From an uncultured bacterium (lineage in GTDB: Bacteria; Actinomycetota; Coriobacteriia; Coriobacteriales; Coriobacteriaceae), in assembly GCA_905215275.1 (NCBI GenBank), contig CAJMPE010000013.1:1-18691 (forward strand): a DNA stretch of 18,691 bases, read 5' to 3'. Positions 7,046-15,099 of this stretch are shown here, piece after piece. Both the position numbers and the translations under genes were made by a program. The number at the start of each line of letters is the position of its first letter. Position 1 is the stretch's first letter. The notes under the pieces are model-generated. The model saw only the letters and a list, made by a program, of their open reading frames with translations, did not search any database and was not told where the DNA came from.

Positions 7046-7481
7046 CGCTCACGTCAGAACGTTCCCAGCTGGCAACCTGGTCGGGAGATACCGTGCTCAT
7101 CGCTTCGAACTTCCAGGTGCCGCCCGCCTTGAGATGGTTGGTGTTCGCAAGAGCCGTTCCCACCTGATTGCCGTCTGCGTCATACAGAACATACTCAATC
7201 TGAATGTAGCTTTGCTCTTTATCCGTATTATTGGTCAACGTGCCAGTGATCTTATACGCGAACTGATTAGACGTATCCCCGGCCTCATCCGAAACCGTAT
7301 AGGGTTCTTGTGCCTCTTTTTGCTCCTCGACTTGCTGGGTCTGTTCGGCAGGCTTTGCCGCATCACCCGTAGACGAATCAGACGAGTTACCACCCATAGA
7401 GCCTACAACGCCGGCAGCAACGAGCACCACGATGACGCCCAGAATGATCTTGCCGATCGGCTTCTTTCCCTCTTTTGCCAT
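7038..7481 (-). CDS. Membrane-anchored FxLYD-domain protein
   Basis: A 147-residue surface protein of unknown function. The short basic N-terminus and one hydrophobic segment (about 9-29, IGKIILGVIVVLVAAGVVG) anchor it in the membrane. There is no lipobox cysteine, so it is not a lipoprotein. Residues 30-60 form a Ser/Gln/Glu-rich spacer. Residues 70-130 match the FxLYD pattern seen in many Gram-positive surface proteins: TGTLTNNTDKE, then IQIEYVLYDADGNQVGTALANT, then LKAGGTWKFEA. This is an immunoglobulin-like beta sandwich thought to mediate extracellular contacts. The ATG at 7481 has an AGGAAGGA ribosome site. It is first in an apparent operon with the HTH protein and Ser/Thr kinase. The mRNA leader contains a hairpin that overlaps the ribosome site (see 7492-7535). 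Confidence 0.82.
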   Translation of the reverse strand: MAKEGKKPIGKIILGVIVVLVAAGVVGSMGGNSSDSSTGDAAKPAEQTQQVEEQKEAQEPYTVSDEAGDTSNQFAYKITGTLTNNTDKEQSYIQIEYVLYDADGNQVGTALANTNHLKAGGTWKFEAMSTVSPDQVASWERSDVSGF

Positions 7482-7491
7482 TATGCATCCT

Positions 7492-7535
7492 TCCTACGAT
7501 CCGGCTACCGTGCCGGCACACAGCACATCGTAGGA
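7492..7535 (-). promoter_or_regulatory. RBS-overlapping leader hairpin of the FxLYD gene
   Basis: TCCTACGAT and ATCGTAGGA form an exact 9-bp stem (7492-7500 with 7527-7535). An inner CCGGC/GCCGG stem sits in the loop. In the minus-strand transcript the downstream arm ends in AGGA, the first part of the ribosome site for the gene starting at 7481. Folding would mask it, so translation may be regulated. Confidence 0.5.
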
Positions 7536-7704
7536 GGCAGCGAGCTCAAATTCATTAGCTGGGAGCTAATGTCGCAACACAGCTTGCCATCTGGCACTCA
7601 TTGAGTCCTTTTTTCCTTCACCGAACTCATGCCTTTGTTGTTGACTATTAAACATTTAGACGTAAACTGCTTTGTTACCTTGTCAACATCTGAAAGGAAC
7701 CTCA
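7536..7704. promoter_or_regulatory. Intergenic operator/promoter region upstream of the oxidoreductase gene
   Basis: It contains two exact dyads: ATTAGCT-GGG-AGCTAAT (7554-7570) and ACTCA-T-TGAGT (7596-7606). The second is followed by a T-run at 7609-7614. It also holds a sigma-70-like promoter for the plus strand, TTGACT (7641-7646), 16 bp, TAAACT (7663-7668). The dyads are placed where an operator for either divergent unit could act. Confidence 0.5.
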
Positions 7705-10026
7705 TTGGGAAAAGACGTACTGGTGCAGCAACTCGTCGACTCATTCGACAGCTGGCCCACCAAAAAATCCGGTTGCGGATCGTCCCGCATGACACAAGAG
7801 CTCTATCCTTTTGACAAGCTCTTCTCTCCCATCAAAATCAACAAGCTCACCGTCAAAAACCGCATTGTCATGGCGCCGATGGGCAATATCGACATGTGCG
7901 AGGAAACTGGTCGCCCCAGCGACATGATGCTGCAGTACTTTTTCGCCCGCGCCAAAGGCGGCTGCGGCCTCATCACAACAGGACTCGTACCGGTAAGCCA
8001 CGGCATCGATACCACGGTCACCGAGCTGGACAAGCTCACCTATTTCCCGCGCATCGATCGAAGCCGAACCGTTATGGCAGGCTGGCGCGACCTTGCCCAA
8101 GGTGTCCATGCCTTCGGATCGCGCATTTTTGTCCAGCTTACGGCTGGACTCGGCCGCGTGGGCAACCCGCAATGCCTCATCACGCAAAAGAAGTTTCCGG
8201 TCTCGGCGAGTTTCTTGCCTAACTACTACATCCCCGCCATTCCATGCATGCGCCTCTCGGACCAAAAGCTGCGCCGTATCGTAAACAATATCGGCCAAGC
8301 GGCGGCCGATGCCCATGCCATGGGCATCGATGGCGTCTATTTGCACGGGCACGAGGGTTATCTTATCGAGCAGCTCGGAAACCCCGCCTTTAACCATCGC
8401 AAGCTCGGACGTTATGCCGATTGGCGTCAATTTGGCCTCGATATGGTCAAAGAAATCCGTCGCCGTGTTGGGCCCGACTACCCCATTATGTACCGCATCG
8501 ACCTTTCGCTTGCACTCGAGGAAACCTATGACGAGCAGGTCATGAATTCGACTTATCTGGGACGCATGCGCGGCGGCCGCACAGTCGAACAGACCCTGTG
8601 TTATATGGAAGAGCTCGTGGCGGCGGGAGTAGACATCTTTGACGTCGACCTTGGTTGCTATGACAACTGGTGGATGCCCCACCCGCCTGCGAGCATGCCC
8701 GCAGGCTGCTTCGTTCCCGTGGCGCGCGCCGTTCGAGAGCGCTTTGCCGCCGACAATATCCGCTCCAATGCCGGCCTTCCGGTACCCGTTGTCGCGGTGG
8801 GTAAGTTGGGCTACCCCGACATTGCCGAACGCGCCCTTCGCAATGGCGACGCCGATATGATCATGCTCGGACGCCCGCTGCTTGCGGATCCCGAGTGGCC
8901 CAACAAGGCGTACGCCGGTCGCGTGGCAGATATTCGCCCCTGCATCGGATGCCAGGAAGGATGCCTCAACGAGTTTGTCGAAGGGGGCCATCCGCAGTGT
9001 GCCGTCAATCCACGCTGCAGCTTTGAATACCTCATGCCCCAGACACCCGCTCCCACCATAGAACCCAAACGCATAGCGGTGATAGGAGCCGGACCCGCCG
9101 GGATGGTCTGTGCGCTAATCGCCGCGCGTCGTGGCCACAACGTAAAGCTCATCGACGCCGAAGATGAACTTGGAGGAAAACTCCTCTCCGCCAGCGCCGC
9201 CCGGATCAAGTTCGACCTCGATAACTACCGATCATATCTTGTTCGACAGGTGCGCGAGCAGGTAGAAAAACCCAACGGGAACCTGACGCTCGAACTTGGA
9301 CGGGCAGCACGCGCCGAAGATCTTGCAAAAGCAGACTTCGACGCAATCGTGTGCGCGACAGGCACTTCCAATGCGATACCGCCCATTCCCGGCCTTACGG
9401 AGCTTGCAGCATCGGGCCATGCCGTGCAGGCAACGCAGCTACTGCGCCAACCCGCGGTGCTTGGCAACGCCAAAACCGTCGCCATCATTGGCGGCGGAGC
9501 CGTGGGCTGCGAGGTTGCCCAATGGCTCACCGTCGAACACGGCATACCGCAGGTCAGCGTAATTGAAATGCTGCCTCACATGATGCGGGGCGTCTGCACG
9601 GCAAATCGTGGCCACCTACTCCATGCGCTCAGGGGACGCAATGTGCGGCTCCTCAATATGACACGCGTCGAGCGCGCGGAAGTCGGCGGCAAACGCGAGT
9701 CTGGAGCCCCATCGAGGTGCGCGCGTCTCCACTTGAGTCGCAACTGCCACAAAAACGTTCCCGACCCCTACGTCTCGTGGTCACCGATCTTGCCCGAGAA
9801 CGTCGAAAATCCGCTTGCACCCAAAATCGGAAACGACCGGAAGTCGCTCGAGCTAACCTGCGACCTGGTAATCATTGCCTGCGGCGGACACCCCGACGAC
9901 GCGCTGTTCTACAAACTGCAGCAGACACACGCCGCAGACGAGCTGCATAGCATCGGCGATGGGTTTGCACCCGGCCGTGTGCTCGAAGCGGTCCGTGCGG
10001 CATACCGGCTCGGCACCAATATCTAA
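7705..10026 (+). CDS. NADH:flavin oxidoreductase, OYE/2,4-dienoyl-CoA reductase type (FMN, 4Fe-4S, FAD)
   Basis: A 773-residue three-part flavoenzyme that should move electrons from NAD(P)H through FAD and an iron-sulfur cluster to FMN and then to a substrate. The FMN TIM barrel (about 35-405) starts at YPFDKLFSPIKI and has the HGHEGYLIEQL active-site segment. The four cluster cysteines follow at about 413, 416, 420 and 432 (C-x2-C-x3-C-x11-C). GAGPAG (about 461) and GGGAVG (about 596) mark the FAD and NAD(P) sites. The usual YGGS-type barrel motif is replaced by RYADWRQFG. A polar insert at about 664-714 is unusual. I start at TTG 7705, six bases after AAAGGA; ATG 7789 lacks a ribosome site. 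First of a tight cluster with split aconitase X. Relatives include bile-acid reductases and N-methylproline demethylases; the substrate here is unknown. Confidence 0.9.
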   Translation: MGKDVLVQQLVDSFDSWPTKKSGCGSSRMTQELYPFDKLFSPIKINKLTVKNRIVMAPMGNIDMCEETGRPSDMMLQYFFARAKGGCGLITTGLVPVSHGIDTTVTELDKLTYFPRIDRSRTVMAGWRDLAQGVHAFGSRIFVQLTAGLGRVGNPQCLITQKKFPVSASFLPNYYIPAIPCMRLSDQKLRRIVNNIGQAAADAHAMGIDGVYLHGHEGYLIEQLGNPAFNHRKLGRYADWRQFGLDMVKEIRRRVGPDYPIMYRIDLSLALEETYDEQVMNSTYLGRMRGGRTVEQTLCYMEELVAAGVDIFDVDLGCYDNWWMPHPPASMPAGCFVPVARAVRERFAADNIRSNAGLPVPVVAVGKLGYPDIAERALRNGDADMIMLGRPLLADPEWPNKAYAGRVADIRPCIGCQEGCLNEFVEGGHPQCAVNPRCSFEYLMPQTPAPTIEPKRIAVIGAGPAGMVCALIAARRGHNVKLIDAEDELGGKLLSASAARIKFDLDNYRSYLVRQVREQVEKPNGNLTLELGRAARAEDLAKADFDAIVCATGTSNAIPPIPGLTELAASGHAVQATQLLRQPAVLGNAKTVAIIGGGAVGCEVAQWLTVEHGIPQVSVIEMLPHMMRGVCTANRGHLLHALRGRNVRLLNMTRVERAEVGGKRESGAPSRCARLHLSRNCHKNVPDPYVSWSPILPENVENPLAPKIGNDRKSLELTCDLVIIACGGHPDDALFYKLQQTHAADELHSIGDGFAPGRVLEAVRAAYRLGTNI

Positions 10027-10047
10027 CACGAAAGGATGGGCTCACAG

Positions 10048-11325
10048 ATGAACCTGACCTCCCAACAACAAGCCCTACTCGACGGCGTCAAGGGCCCCGC
10101 CATGGCCAAAGTGGTCAAGACCCTCGTTATGTACGGCGAATGCTTTGGCGCCGAGCGTATGGTTCCCGTGACCGGCGCAAACGGTCATCTTGTCACAAGT
10201 TTTGGCCTCTCCATGCTCGGTCCAGTCTATGATCTTATGGATGAGCTGCTGAAAGACGGCGCCCTGTCCGGTCAGTCATTCTCGGTCGACCCGAGGCCCC
10301 TCGACCCCGCCGTCCCGGCCAACCCGCTGCAAAAGCTGCTGTTCAAGATTATGTATTCCAAACAAGACGATTATGAGGCACAGCTGCGCAGCATGGGCCT
10401 ATTGGACAACGATGCTTTCACCTGCACCTGCTACCAGCCCGAGGTTGGCAATCGACCTCGGCGTGGCGACATCCTAAGCTGGGCAGAAAGCAGCGCGGTG
10501 GTCTTTGCCAACTCCGTGTTGGGCGCTCGCTGCAATCGCAACTCCGGCATCATCGAGATGTTCGGCTCAATTGCCGGCTTTGTCCCGGAATTCGGCTTGC
10601 TCACCGATGAGGGCCGCAAGGCGACCTGGATCATCGAAGTCGACTGTAAGCGCAAGCCCGAAGCGCAAGTGCTTGGCAGCGCCATTGGCATGAAGGTGAT
10701 GGAAGACGTCCCTTACATTAAAGGCCTCGACCGCTGGCTTGGCCGCGAACTCACACCCGGCACGCAGGACTACCTTAAGGACATGGGCGCCGCCAGTGCA
10801 TCGAACGGCGCTGTCGGGCTCTACCACGTGGACGGCATCACGCCCGAGGCCGTCGAACAAGGCGAACACCTCATAGCACCAGACGCCCAAATCTATCGCA
10901 TTGACGACGCCGAGTTGGAACGCATCCGCTCGAGTTACCCCGTTATGTGGAAGAACCCGGGCGCGCGCCCCAAGCTTGCCTTCATCGGCTGCCCCCACCT
11001 CTCGTCTGCACAACTCGTCCATTGGGCAGACGCCATCTGCGATGGGCTGAGCGCCTCCGGCAACTGCCGCGTGCAAGTACCAACCGTACTGACCGCCGCC
11101 CCATCCGTGGCAGACGCCTTCCGCAAGACTGCGGCATACAGACGCCTCTCGACTACCGGCGCCGTCGTCTCGAGCATCTGCCCGCTTATGTACACCAACA
11201 ACCCGCTGTGCGGCAGCATGCCCATCATCACCAACTCCAACAAGTTGCGTACGTACTCGGCATCGCGCTACTACACCGACGACGAGGTGCTCGCCTACGT
11301 CACCACCGGAAAACCAATCAAATAG
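10048..11325 (+). CDS. Aconitase X catalytic (large) subunit
   Basis: A 425-residue DUF521-type aconitase X large subunit, a dehydratase that binds an iron-sulfur cluster. Characterised bacterial members dehydrate cis-3-hydroxy-L-proline; archaeal members dehydrate mevalonate 5-phosphate. Visible family segments: GECFGAERMVPVTGANGH (about 30-47), FTCTCYQPE with C126 and C128, AESSAVVFANSVLGARCNRNSG (146-167), GCPHLSSAQ with C315, CPLMYTNNPLCG with C378, and ITNSNKLRTY near 394-403. The swivel domain is a separate gene 14 bp downstream, so this is the split form. An ATG at 10036 is directly abutted by the AAAGG ribosome site, so ATG 10048 is preferred. It follows the oxidoreductase gene by 21 bp. 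Family is firm. The substrate is inferred at best, as no second pathway enzyme such as a pyrroline-carboxylate reductase is present. Confidence 0.9.
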   Translation: MNLTSQQQALLDGVKGPAMAKVVKTLVMYGECFGAERMVPVTGANGHLVTSFGLSMLGPVYDLMDELLKDGALSGQSFSVDPRPLDPAVPANPLQKLLFKIMYSKQDDYEAQLRSMGLLDNDAFTCTCYQPEVGNRPRRGDILSWAESSAVVFANSVLGARCNRNSGIIEMFGSIAGFVPEFGLLTDEGRKATWIIEVDCKRKPEAQVLGSAIGMKVMEDVPYIKGLDRWLGRELTPGTQDYLKDMGAASASNGAVGLYHVDGITPEAVEQGEHLIAPDAQIYRIDDAELERIRSSYPVMWKNPGARPKLAFIGCPHLSSAQLVHWADAICDGLSASGNCRVQVPTVLTAAPSVADAFRKTAAYRRLSTTGAVVSSICPLMYTNNPLCGSMPIITNSNKLRTYSASRYYTDDEVLAYVTTGKPIK

Positions 11326-11339
11326 GAAGGCGACTCCTC

Positions 11340-11783
11340 ATGGAAAAAATCTTTCACGGCCGTGTCGTTGTCCCCGGAACTGCCCACGCCAAGGCACTTG
11401 TCTCTCACGGAGGGCTCAACACACTCGCATCGTTTCAGAAGGCACTGATGTTTGGCGACAAAAAGGCCACGTGTTCCGACCAAAACAATCCCGACTTGTA
11501 CGGCAAACCTTTGGCGGGATGTGCCTTGTGCCTTCCGCAGACTATCGGATCCACCACAGGCGGCATGGTGCTCTTCTGCGCCACCAAAATGGGGCGCCAA
11601 CCCGCATGCCTGCTGTTTTCCAAACCCATTGACAGCCTTGCCGCCGCTGGCGCGATCCTCTCGGGTGTATGGACCGACACCCCCATGCCCACCATTGACA
11701 ACCTGGGCGATGAGTTTCTCGATGCCGCGTCGACGGGAGACGCCATCACCGTGACCGAAGACGGCACGGTCATCGTCGGCTAA
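11340..11783 (+). CDS. Aconitase X swivel (small) subunit
   Basis: A 147-residue DUF126-type swivel domain that completes the active site of the preceding large subunit. It shows the expected pattern: HGRVVVPGTAHAKALVS at the start, then PLAGCALCLPQTIGSTTGGMVLF with the small-residue loop near 70-75, and PIDSLAAAGAILSGV. The ATG at 11340 is preceded by AGGAAGG about 10 bases upstream. The frame extends back over the large-subunit gene, but that part is an out-of-frame shadow. The gap to the large subunit is 14 bp. A fused or split arrangement is known in this family; here it is split. No terminator is evident after it before the M20 gene. Confidence 0.88.
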   Translation: MEKIFHGRVVVPGTAHAKALVSHGGLNTLASFQKALMFGDKKATCSDQNNPDLYGKPLAGCALCLPQTIGSTTGGMVLFCATKMGRQPACLLFSKPIDSLAAAGAILSGVWTDTPMPTIDNLGDEFLDAASTGDAITVTEDGTVIVG

Positions 11784-11893
11784 GGCTATCCGACCCACCG
11801 CCCGCAGATGAACAACGTGTTTCGCCATTTCCCACACGCGGTGCGGGCGATAATCTTGACGTATTCGATATACAACACGAAAGGAGTCCCACC

Positions 11894-13315
11894 ATGGGAG
11901 CATCGGTATCGGTCGCACAGGGCGCGCCTCTTGATGCAGGCACCTACAAGGCAGACGAGGCAGCCGTCGAGCGTTTTCGCGAATTGCTGCGCATCCCCAC
12001 CGTTTCGCGTGAGGACATCGCCGAGCGCGACGATGAGCCCTTCAGCCAGTGGATTCCCACGCTTCAGCGACTTTATCCGCATTTCTTTAAAGTCGCCGAG
12101 CTCACACGCGTCGACGACTTTGGCATGCTCCTGCGTTGGCCTGGCGCCGATTCCGCCTTGGACCCCATCGTCATGATGGCGCATCAGGACGTCGTGCCCG
12201 TCGAGGGCCAAGACTGGAAGCATGATCCCTTTGGAGCCGAGATCATCGACGGCGAAATCTGGGCCCGCGGATCACTCGACACCAAGTGCATCGTCTCGGC
12301 TTTTTTCGAGGCCGCCGAGCATTTGATTGCCCAGGACTTCGTTCCCCCGCGCGATGTCTGGTTCTTCTCGAGCGATGGCGAGGAAATCGCCGCACCTACT
12401 GCAACCCATGCAGTGCAGTGGCTTCGCGAGCATAACATCCATCCCTATATGGTGCTCGATGAGGGTGGAGCCGTGGCAACCGACGCCCCGCTCGGCGTCA
12501 CCGAACCCGTTGCCATGGTAGGCGTGTCCGAGAAGGGCCACGTCGACCTTACCGTCACGGCGCGCGCCGACGGCGGCCATGCCTCTACGCCTGCGGCAAA
12601 CGATGCCTGCCGTCTTCTCTGCCGTGTATGCGAAACTATCTCGGCCAACCCCGGCAAGCCGCAGCTCACGCCCGCCGTCGAGGCCACTCTGACCGAGCTG
12701 GGTGCCCGTAGCAGCGCGATGTATCAGGCAATCTTTGGCAACCTGTGGCTCACGCGCCCCGCGGTTACCAAGATCATGGCCGCCAGCCCCGAGACCTCGG
12801 CCATGCTGCGCACAACCTATGCGCTCACGCAGCTCGAAGGCTCCAACGCGCACAACGTGCTGCCACCGGTCGCTCGCGCCAATTTCAACGTGCGCATCGC
12901 TCCGTTCGAGACCATCGCCGATGCCGTTGAGCGCGCTCGCAGGCTCGCCGCTCAGCAGTGCCGCGCCTCGGGCGTAAGCCCCGACCATGTCACCGTCGAA
13001 ATCAACGAGGCGATTCCCTACACCGAGCCCGCGCCCATCTCGCCTTACGAAGACGATGCCGCCTTCAACTACATCCATCGCTGCGTGTCTGGTGTCTATC
13101 CCGAGGCCGGCTTTGCCCCCTACGTGCAGAACTCCTGCACCGACTCGCGCGAGTTCAACGAGATCTGCGATCGCGTCTACCGCTTCTGCGGCTTTATCTA
13201 CTCGGGCGAGGCGCGCAAGCTCATCCATGCCGCCAACGAACGCATCGGCGTCGACGTCTACAAGCGCGGCATCGAATTCTATGTGGCGTTTCTCGCCAAC
13301 CTTAAACAACTGTAG
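11894..13315 (+). CDS. M20-family metallopeptidase (dipeptidase/carboxypeptidase-like)
   Basis: A 473-residue two-zinc hydrolase of the M20 family, probably cytoplasmic, releasing an amino acid from a dipeptide or N-acyl conjugate. Metal and catalytic residues are in place: H97 and D99 in MMAHQDVVPV, bridging D129 in RGSLDTK, E163 and E164 in SSDGEEI, D189 in LDEGG, and a final His in KLIHAANERI near the C-terminus. The dimerisation/lid domain begins at GHVDLTVTARADGGHASTPA (about 215). The length fits the PM20D1/carboxypeptidase S-like branch. The ATG at 11894 has GAAAGGAG 7 bases upstream. It lies 110 bp after the aconitase X genes and 53 bp before an MFS transporter, which suggests it feeds the same pathway, though it may have its own promoter. 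Substrate unknown. Confidence 0.88.
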   Translation: MGASVSVAQGAPLDAGTYKADEAAVERFRELLRIPTVSREDIAERDDEPFSQWIPTLQRLYPHFFKVAELTRVDDFGMLLRWPGADSALDPIVMMAHQDVVPVEGQDWKHDPFGAEIIDGEIWARGSLDTKCIVSAFFEAAEHLIAQDFVPPRDVWFFSSDGEEIAAPTATHAVQWLREHNIHPYMVLDEGGAVATDAPLGVTEPVAMVGVSEKGHVDLTVTARADGGHASTPAANDACRLLCRVCETISANPGKPQLTPAVEATLTELGARSSAMYQAIFGNLWLTRPAVTKIMAASPETSAMLRTTYALTQLEGSNAHNVLPPVARANFNVRIAPFETIADAVERARRLAAQQCRASGVSPDHVTVEINEAIPYTEPAPISPYEDDAAFNYIHRCVSGVYPEAGFAPYVQNSCTDSREFNEICDRVYRFCGFIYSGEARKLIHAANERIGVDVYKRGIEFYVAFLANLKQL

Positions 13316-13319
13316 GACA

Positions 13320-13350
13320 GGAGGGCCGATAGCGCCCCTCCCCGCTTTTA
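13320..13350 (+). terminator. Possible attenuator hairpin between M20 and MFS genes
   Basis: GGAGGG (13320-13325) pairs with CCCTCC (13336-13341) and is followed by TTTTA at 13346-13350. The stem is short and the T-run is displaced by 4 bases, so partial termination is more likely than a full stop. The MFS ribosome site follows directly. Confidence 0.4.
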
Positions 13351-13368
13351 CCGACCAGGAGAACCAGC

Positions 13369-14688
13369 ATGACCCAACCGAATCTTAAGCGGGCGGCCCG
13401 GCTCGATACCAAGGCCGTCGCCCTCGCCTCTCTACCCTTTATGGGCATGATCAGCTTTTGGCAGGTCTACGACGGCATCGTTCCCAAGATGCTCACGGGA
13501 ACCTTTGGCCTATCCAACTCGCTCACCGGCGCGATCATGGCCATCGATAATGTCTTTGGTCTGTTCCTGCTTCCGCTCTTTGGCATCCTCTCGGACCGTT
13601 GCACAAGCAAACTCGGGCGCCGAACGCCCTTTATCTTGGGCGGCTCCGCGGTGGCGATGCTCTCCGTCCCGCTCATCGCGATTGCCAACAACATGGGCAG
13701 CCTACCTCTGCTCATTGGCGCGATTGTCCTCACGCTTTTGGCAATATGCGCCTACCGCACCATGACGGTTGCCATCGTGGCCGATATTACGCCTCGTCCA
13801 CTGCGAACCAAGGCGGACTCGATCGAAAAGATCGTCGGCTATGCGGGAACGGGCCTTATGCTCGTCGCTATCTCGGTCATGGTTCCCAAGGCCGACAAAC
13901 CCGATTATCTTCCGCTCTTTATCTTGCAGGCCGCTTTTATCCTCGTGTCGGCCGTTGTCTACGGCATCTTTGTCCGTGAGCCCGCCCTCGTCGAAAAGAT
14001 GCGCGAGAAATCGCTGTCCATGGGCATCGACGAGGATCAGATTGACAAAGATGACTCCCCCGAGGCCGGCGGTAAGGAACGCATTGTAGACACCGGCGTG
14101 CGTCGCTCCATCATCATGCTGCTCGCCGCAACATTTTTCTATTACATGAGCTATAACGCCATGACCACCAATATCAGCCGCTATGCCGATATGTTCTACG
14201 GCATGGAGGGCGGTTCCTATGCCATCATCAATATCGTGACGATTGCAGGCGCGCTGCTAAGCTACGTTCCCTTGGCAAATCTTTCGCTCAAAATCGGCCG
14301 TAAAAAGGTCGCCCTGGGCACCGCCGTCATCATGGTTTTATGCCCCGCGCTTCTTTGGCTGGCACCCGGTTTCTCGCCCGTGCTGTACGGCGTCTTTTTG
14401 TTGATGGGCGTTGCGCTGGGCGGCGTGGACCTGTGCGTGTACACGATGATTCTGGAGTGCTGCAGCTCCCAAAGCGTGGGCCGCTACTCCGGTTACTACT
14501 ACACCGTGAGCATGGCGGCTCAGGTGGCGACACCGATTCTCTCCGGCATCGTTATGGACGTGGCGCCGTCGATGCTCTTCGCCTACATCACGGCAATGGG
14601 CATGTTTATGGCCGCGAGCATTGCCGCCGCCAAGCACGGCGATGCCATCTTGATCGACGAGGTCGCTCGCCGCGAGGCAGCCGAGTAG
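13369..14688 (+). CDS. MFS transporter, 12 TM
   Basis: A 439-residue major facilitator superfamily permease. Alternating hydrophobic segments give about 12 membrane helices in two halves, split by a charged cytoplasmic loop at about 205-240 (KMREKSLSMGIDEDQIDKDDSP). The MFS loop 2-3 signature is clear: GILSDRCTSKLGRRTPF at 72-88. Its weaker counterpart, LSLKIGRKKVALG, is in the second half. The overall look, with the GRRTPF motif and a long central loop, resembles the sugar/proton or SLC45-like branch, but substrate cannot be read from the sequence. The ATG at 13369 has CAGGAGA 7-8 bases upstream. It is the last gene of the oxidoreductase/aconitase X/M20 group and ends at a strong terminator, so it probably imports the substrate handled there. 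Confidence 0.88.
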   Translation: MTQPNLKRAARLDTKAVALASLPFMGMISFWQVYDGIVPKMLTGTFGLSNSLTGAIMAIDNVFGLFLLPLFGILSDRCTSKLGRRTPFILGGSAVAMLSVPLIAIANNMGSLPLLIGAIVLTLLAICAYRTMTVAIVADITPRPLRTKADSIEKIVGYAGTGLMLVAISVMVPKADKPDYLPLFILQAAFILVSAVVYGIFVREPALVEKMREKSLSMGIDEDQIDKDDSPEAGGKERIVDTGVRRSIIMLLAATFFYYMSYNAMTTNISRYADMFYGMEGGSYAIINIVTIAGALLSYVPLANLSLKIGRKKVALGTAVIMVLCPALLWLAPGFSPVLYGVFLLMGVALGGVDLCVYTMILECCSSQSVGRYSGYYYTVSMAAQVATPILSGIVMDVAPSMLFAYITAMGMFMAASIAAAKHGDAILIDEVARREAAE

Positions 14689-14710
14689 AAGTGCACGCCA
14701 ATATTGAGCA

Positions 14711-14752
14711 ATGGAGCCAGATGGGGGTATTTCCCATCCGGCTCCATTTTTT
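14711..14752 (+). terminator. Intrinsic terminator after the MFS gene
   Basis: A 15-position stem (14711-14725 with 14733-14747) has one A-C mismatch and a 7-base loop. It is followed by TTTTTT to 14752. It lies 22 bp after the MFS stop. The T-run is on the plus side only, so it mainly serves the MFS transcript. Confidence 0.9.
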
Positions 14753-14776
14753 CATCCTCAAGAGGCTCGTCGAAGC

Positions 14777-15097
14777 CTACCCCACCGTGACGGATTCCCC
14801 GGTAAAGGCACTCACAAGCAACAGGATAAAGAACGCCAGATAACTGCTGCTCAATAGGTAGGCAATGACCAAAAAGACAATCCATCCGGCATTGGTCTTG
14901 CCGTCGGCACGACGTTGCTCGCGAGAACGGCACAGCCAAATCGTCACGCCAATGGCCACAATCAACAGCACAAGTGCCGCTGCCGCCAGTCCAGCAAGCG
15001 CAAACATCACGCCAATGCTTACAGCAATAACCGGAAGCAACAACAAGCCGCATCCACACCCACCGGGACTATAAACGGCAGTCTGTCGGCGCTTCAT
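14777..15097 (-). CDS. Small membrane protein, unknown function
   Basis: A 106-residue protein with a basic start (MKRRQ), a short Gly/Cys cluster (PGGCGCG at about 11-17), a long hydrophobic region at about 18-56 that can form two membrane helices, a basic loop (CRSREQRRADGK) and a further hydrophobic region at about 71-99 for one or two more helices. I do not recognise a family. It overlaps the end of the M20 amidohydrolase gene: the frame runs TGA TGA TGA there, shifted to GTG ATG ATG in this gene. I choose the ATG at 15097 because GGAG lies 5 bases upstream; GTG 15103 and ATG 15100 are too close to it. The overlap implies translational coupling. Confidence 0.6.
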   Translation of the reverse strand: MKRRQTAVYSPGGCGCGLLLLPVIAVSIGVMFALAGLAAAALVLLIVAIGVTIWLCRSREQRRADGKTNAGWIVFLVIAYLLSSSYLAFFILLLVSAFTGESVTVG

Positions 15098-15099
15098 CA

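Noticed and set aside
7741..8991. A 416-codon minus-strand frame
   Set aside because: It is antisense to the flavoenzyme, which has clear cofactor motifs.
12272..13309. A 345-codon minus-strand frame
   Set aside because: It is antisense to the M20 peptidase with its full metal-ligand set.
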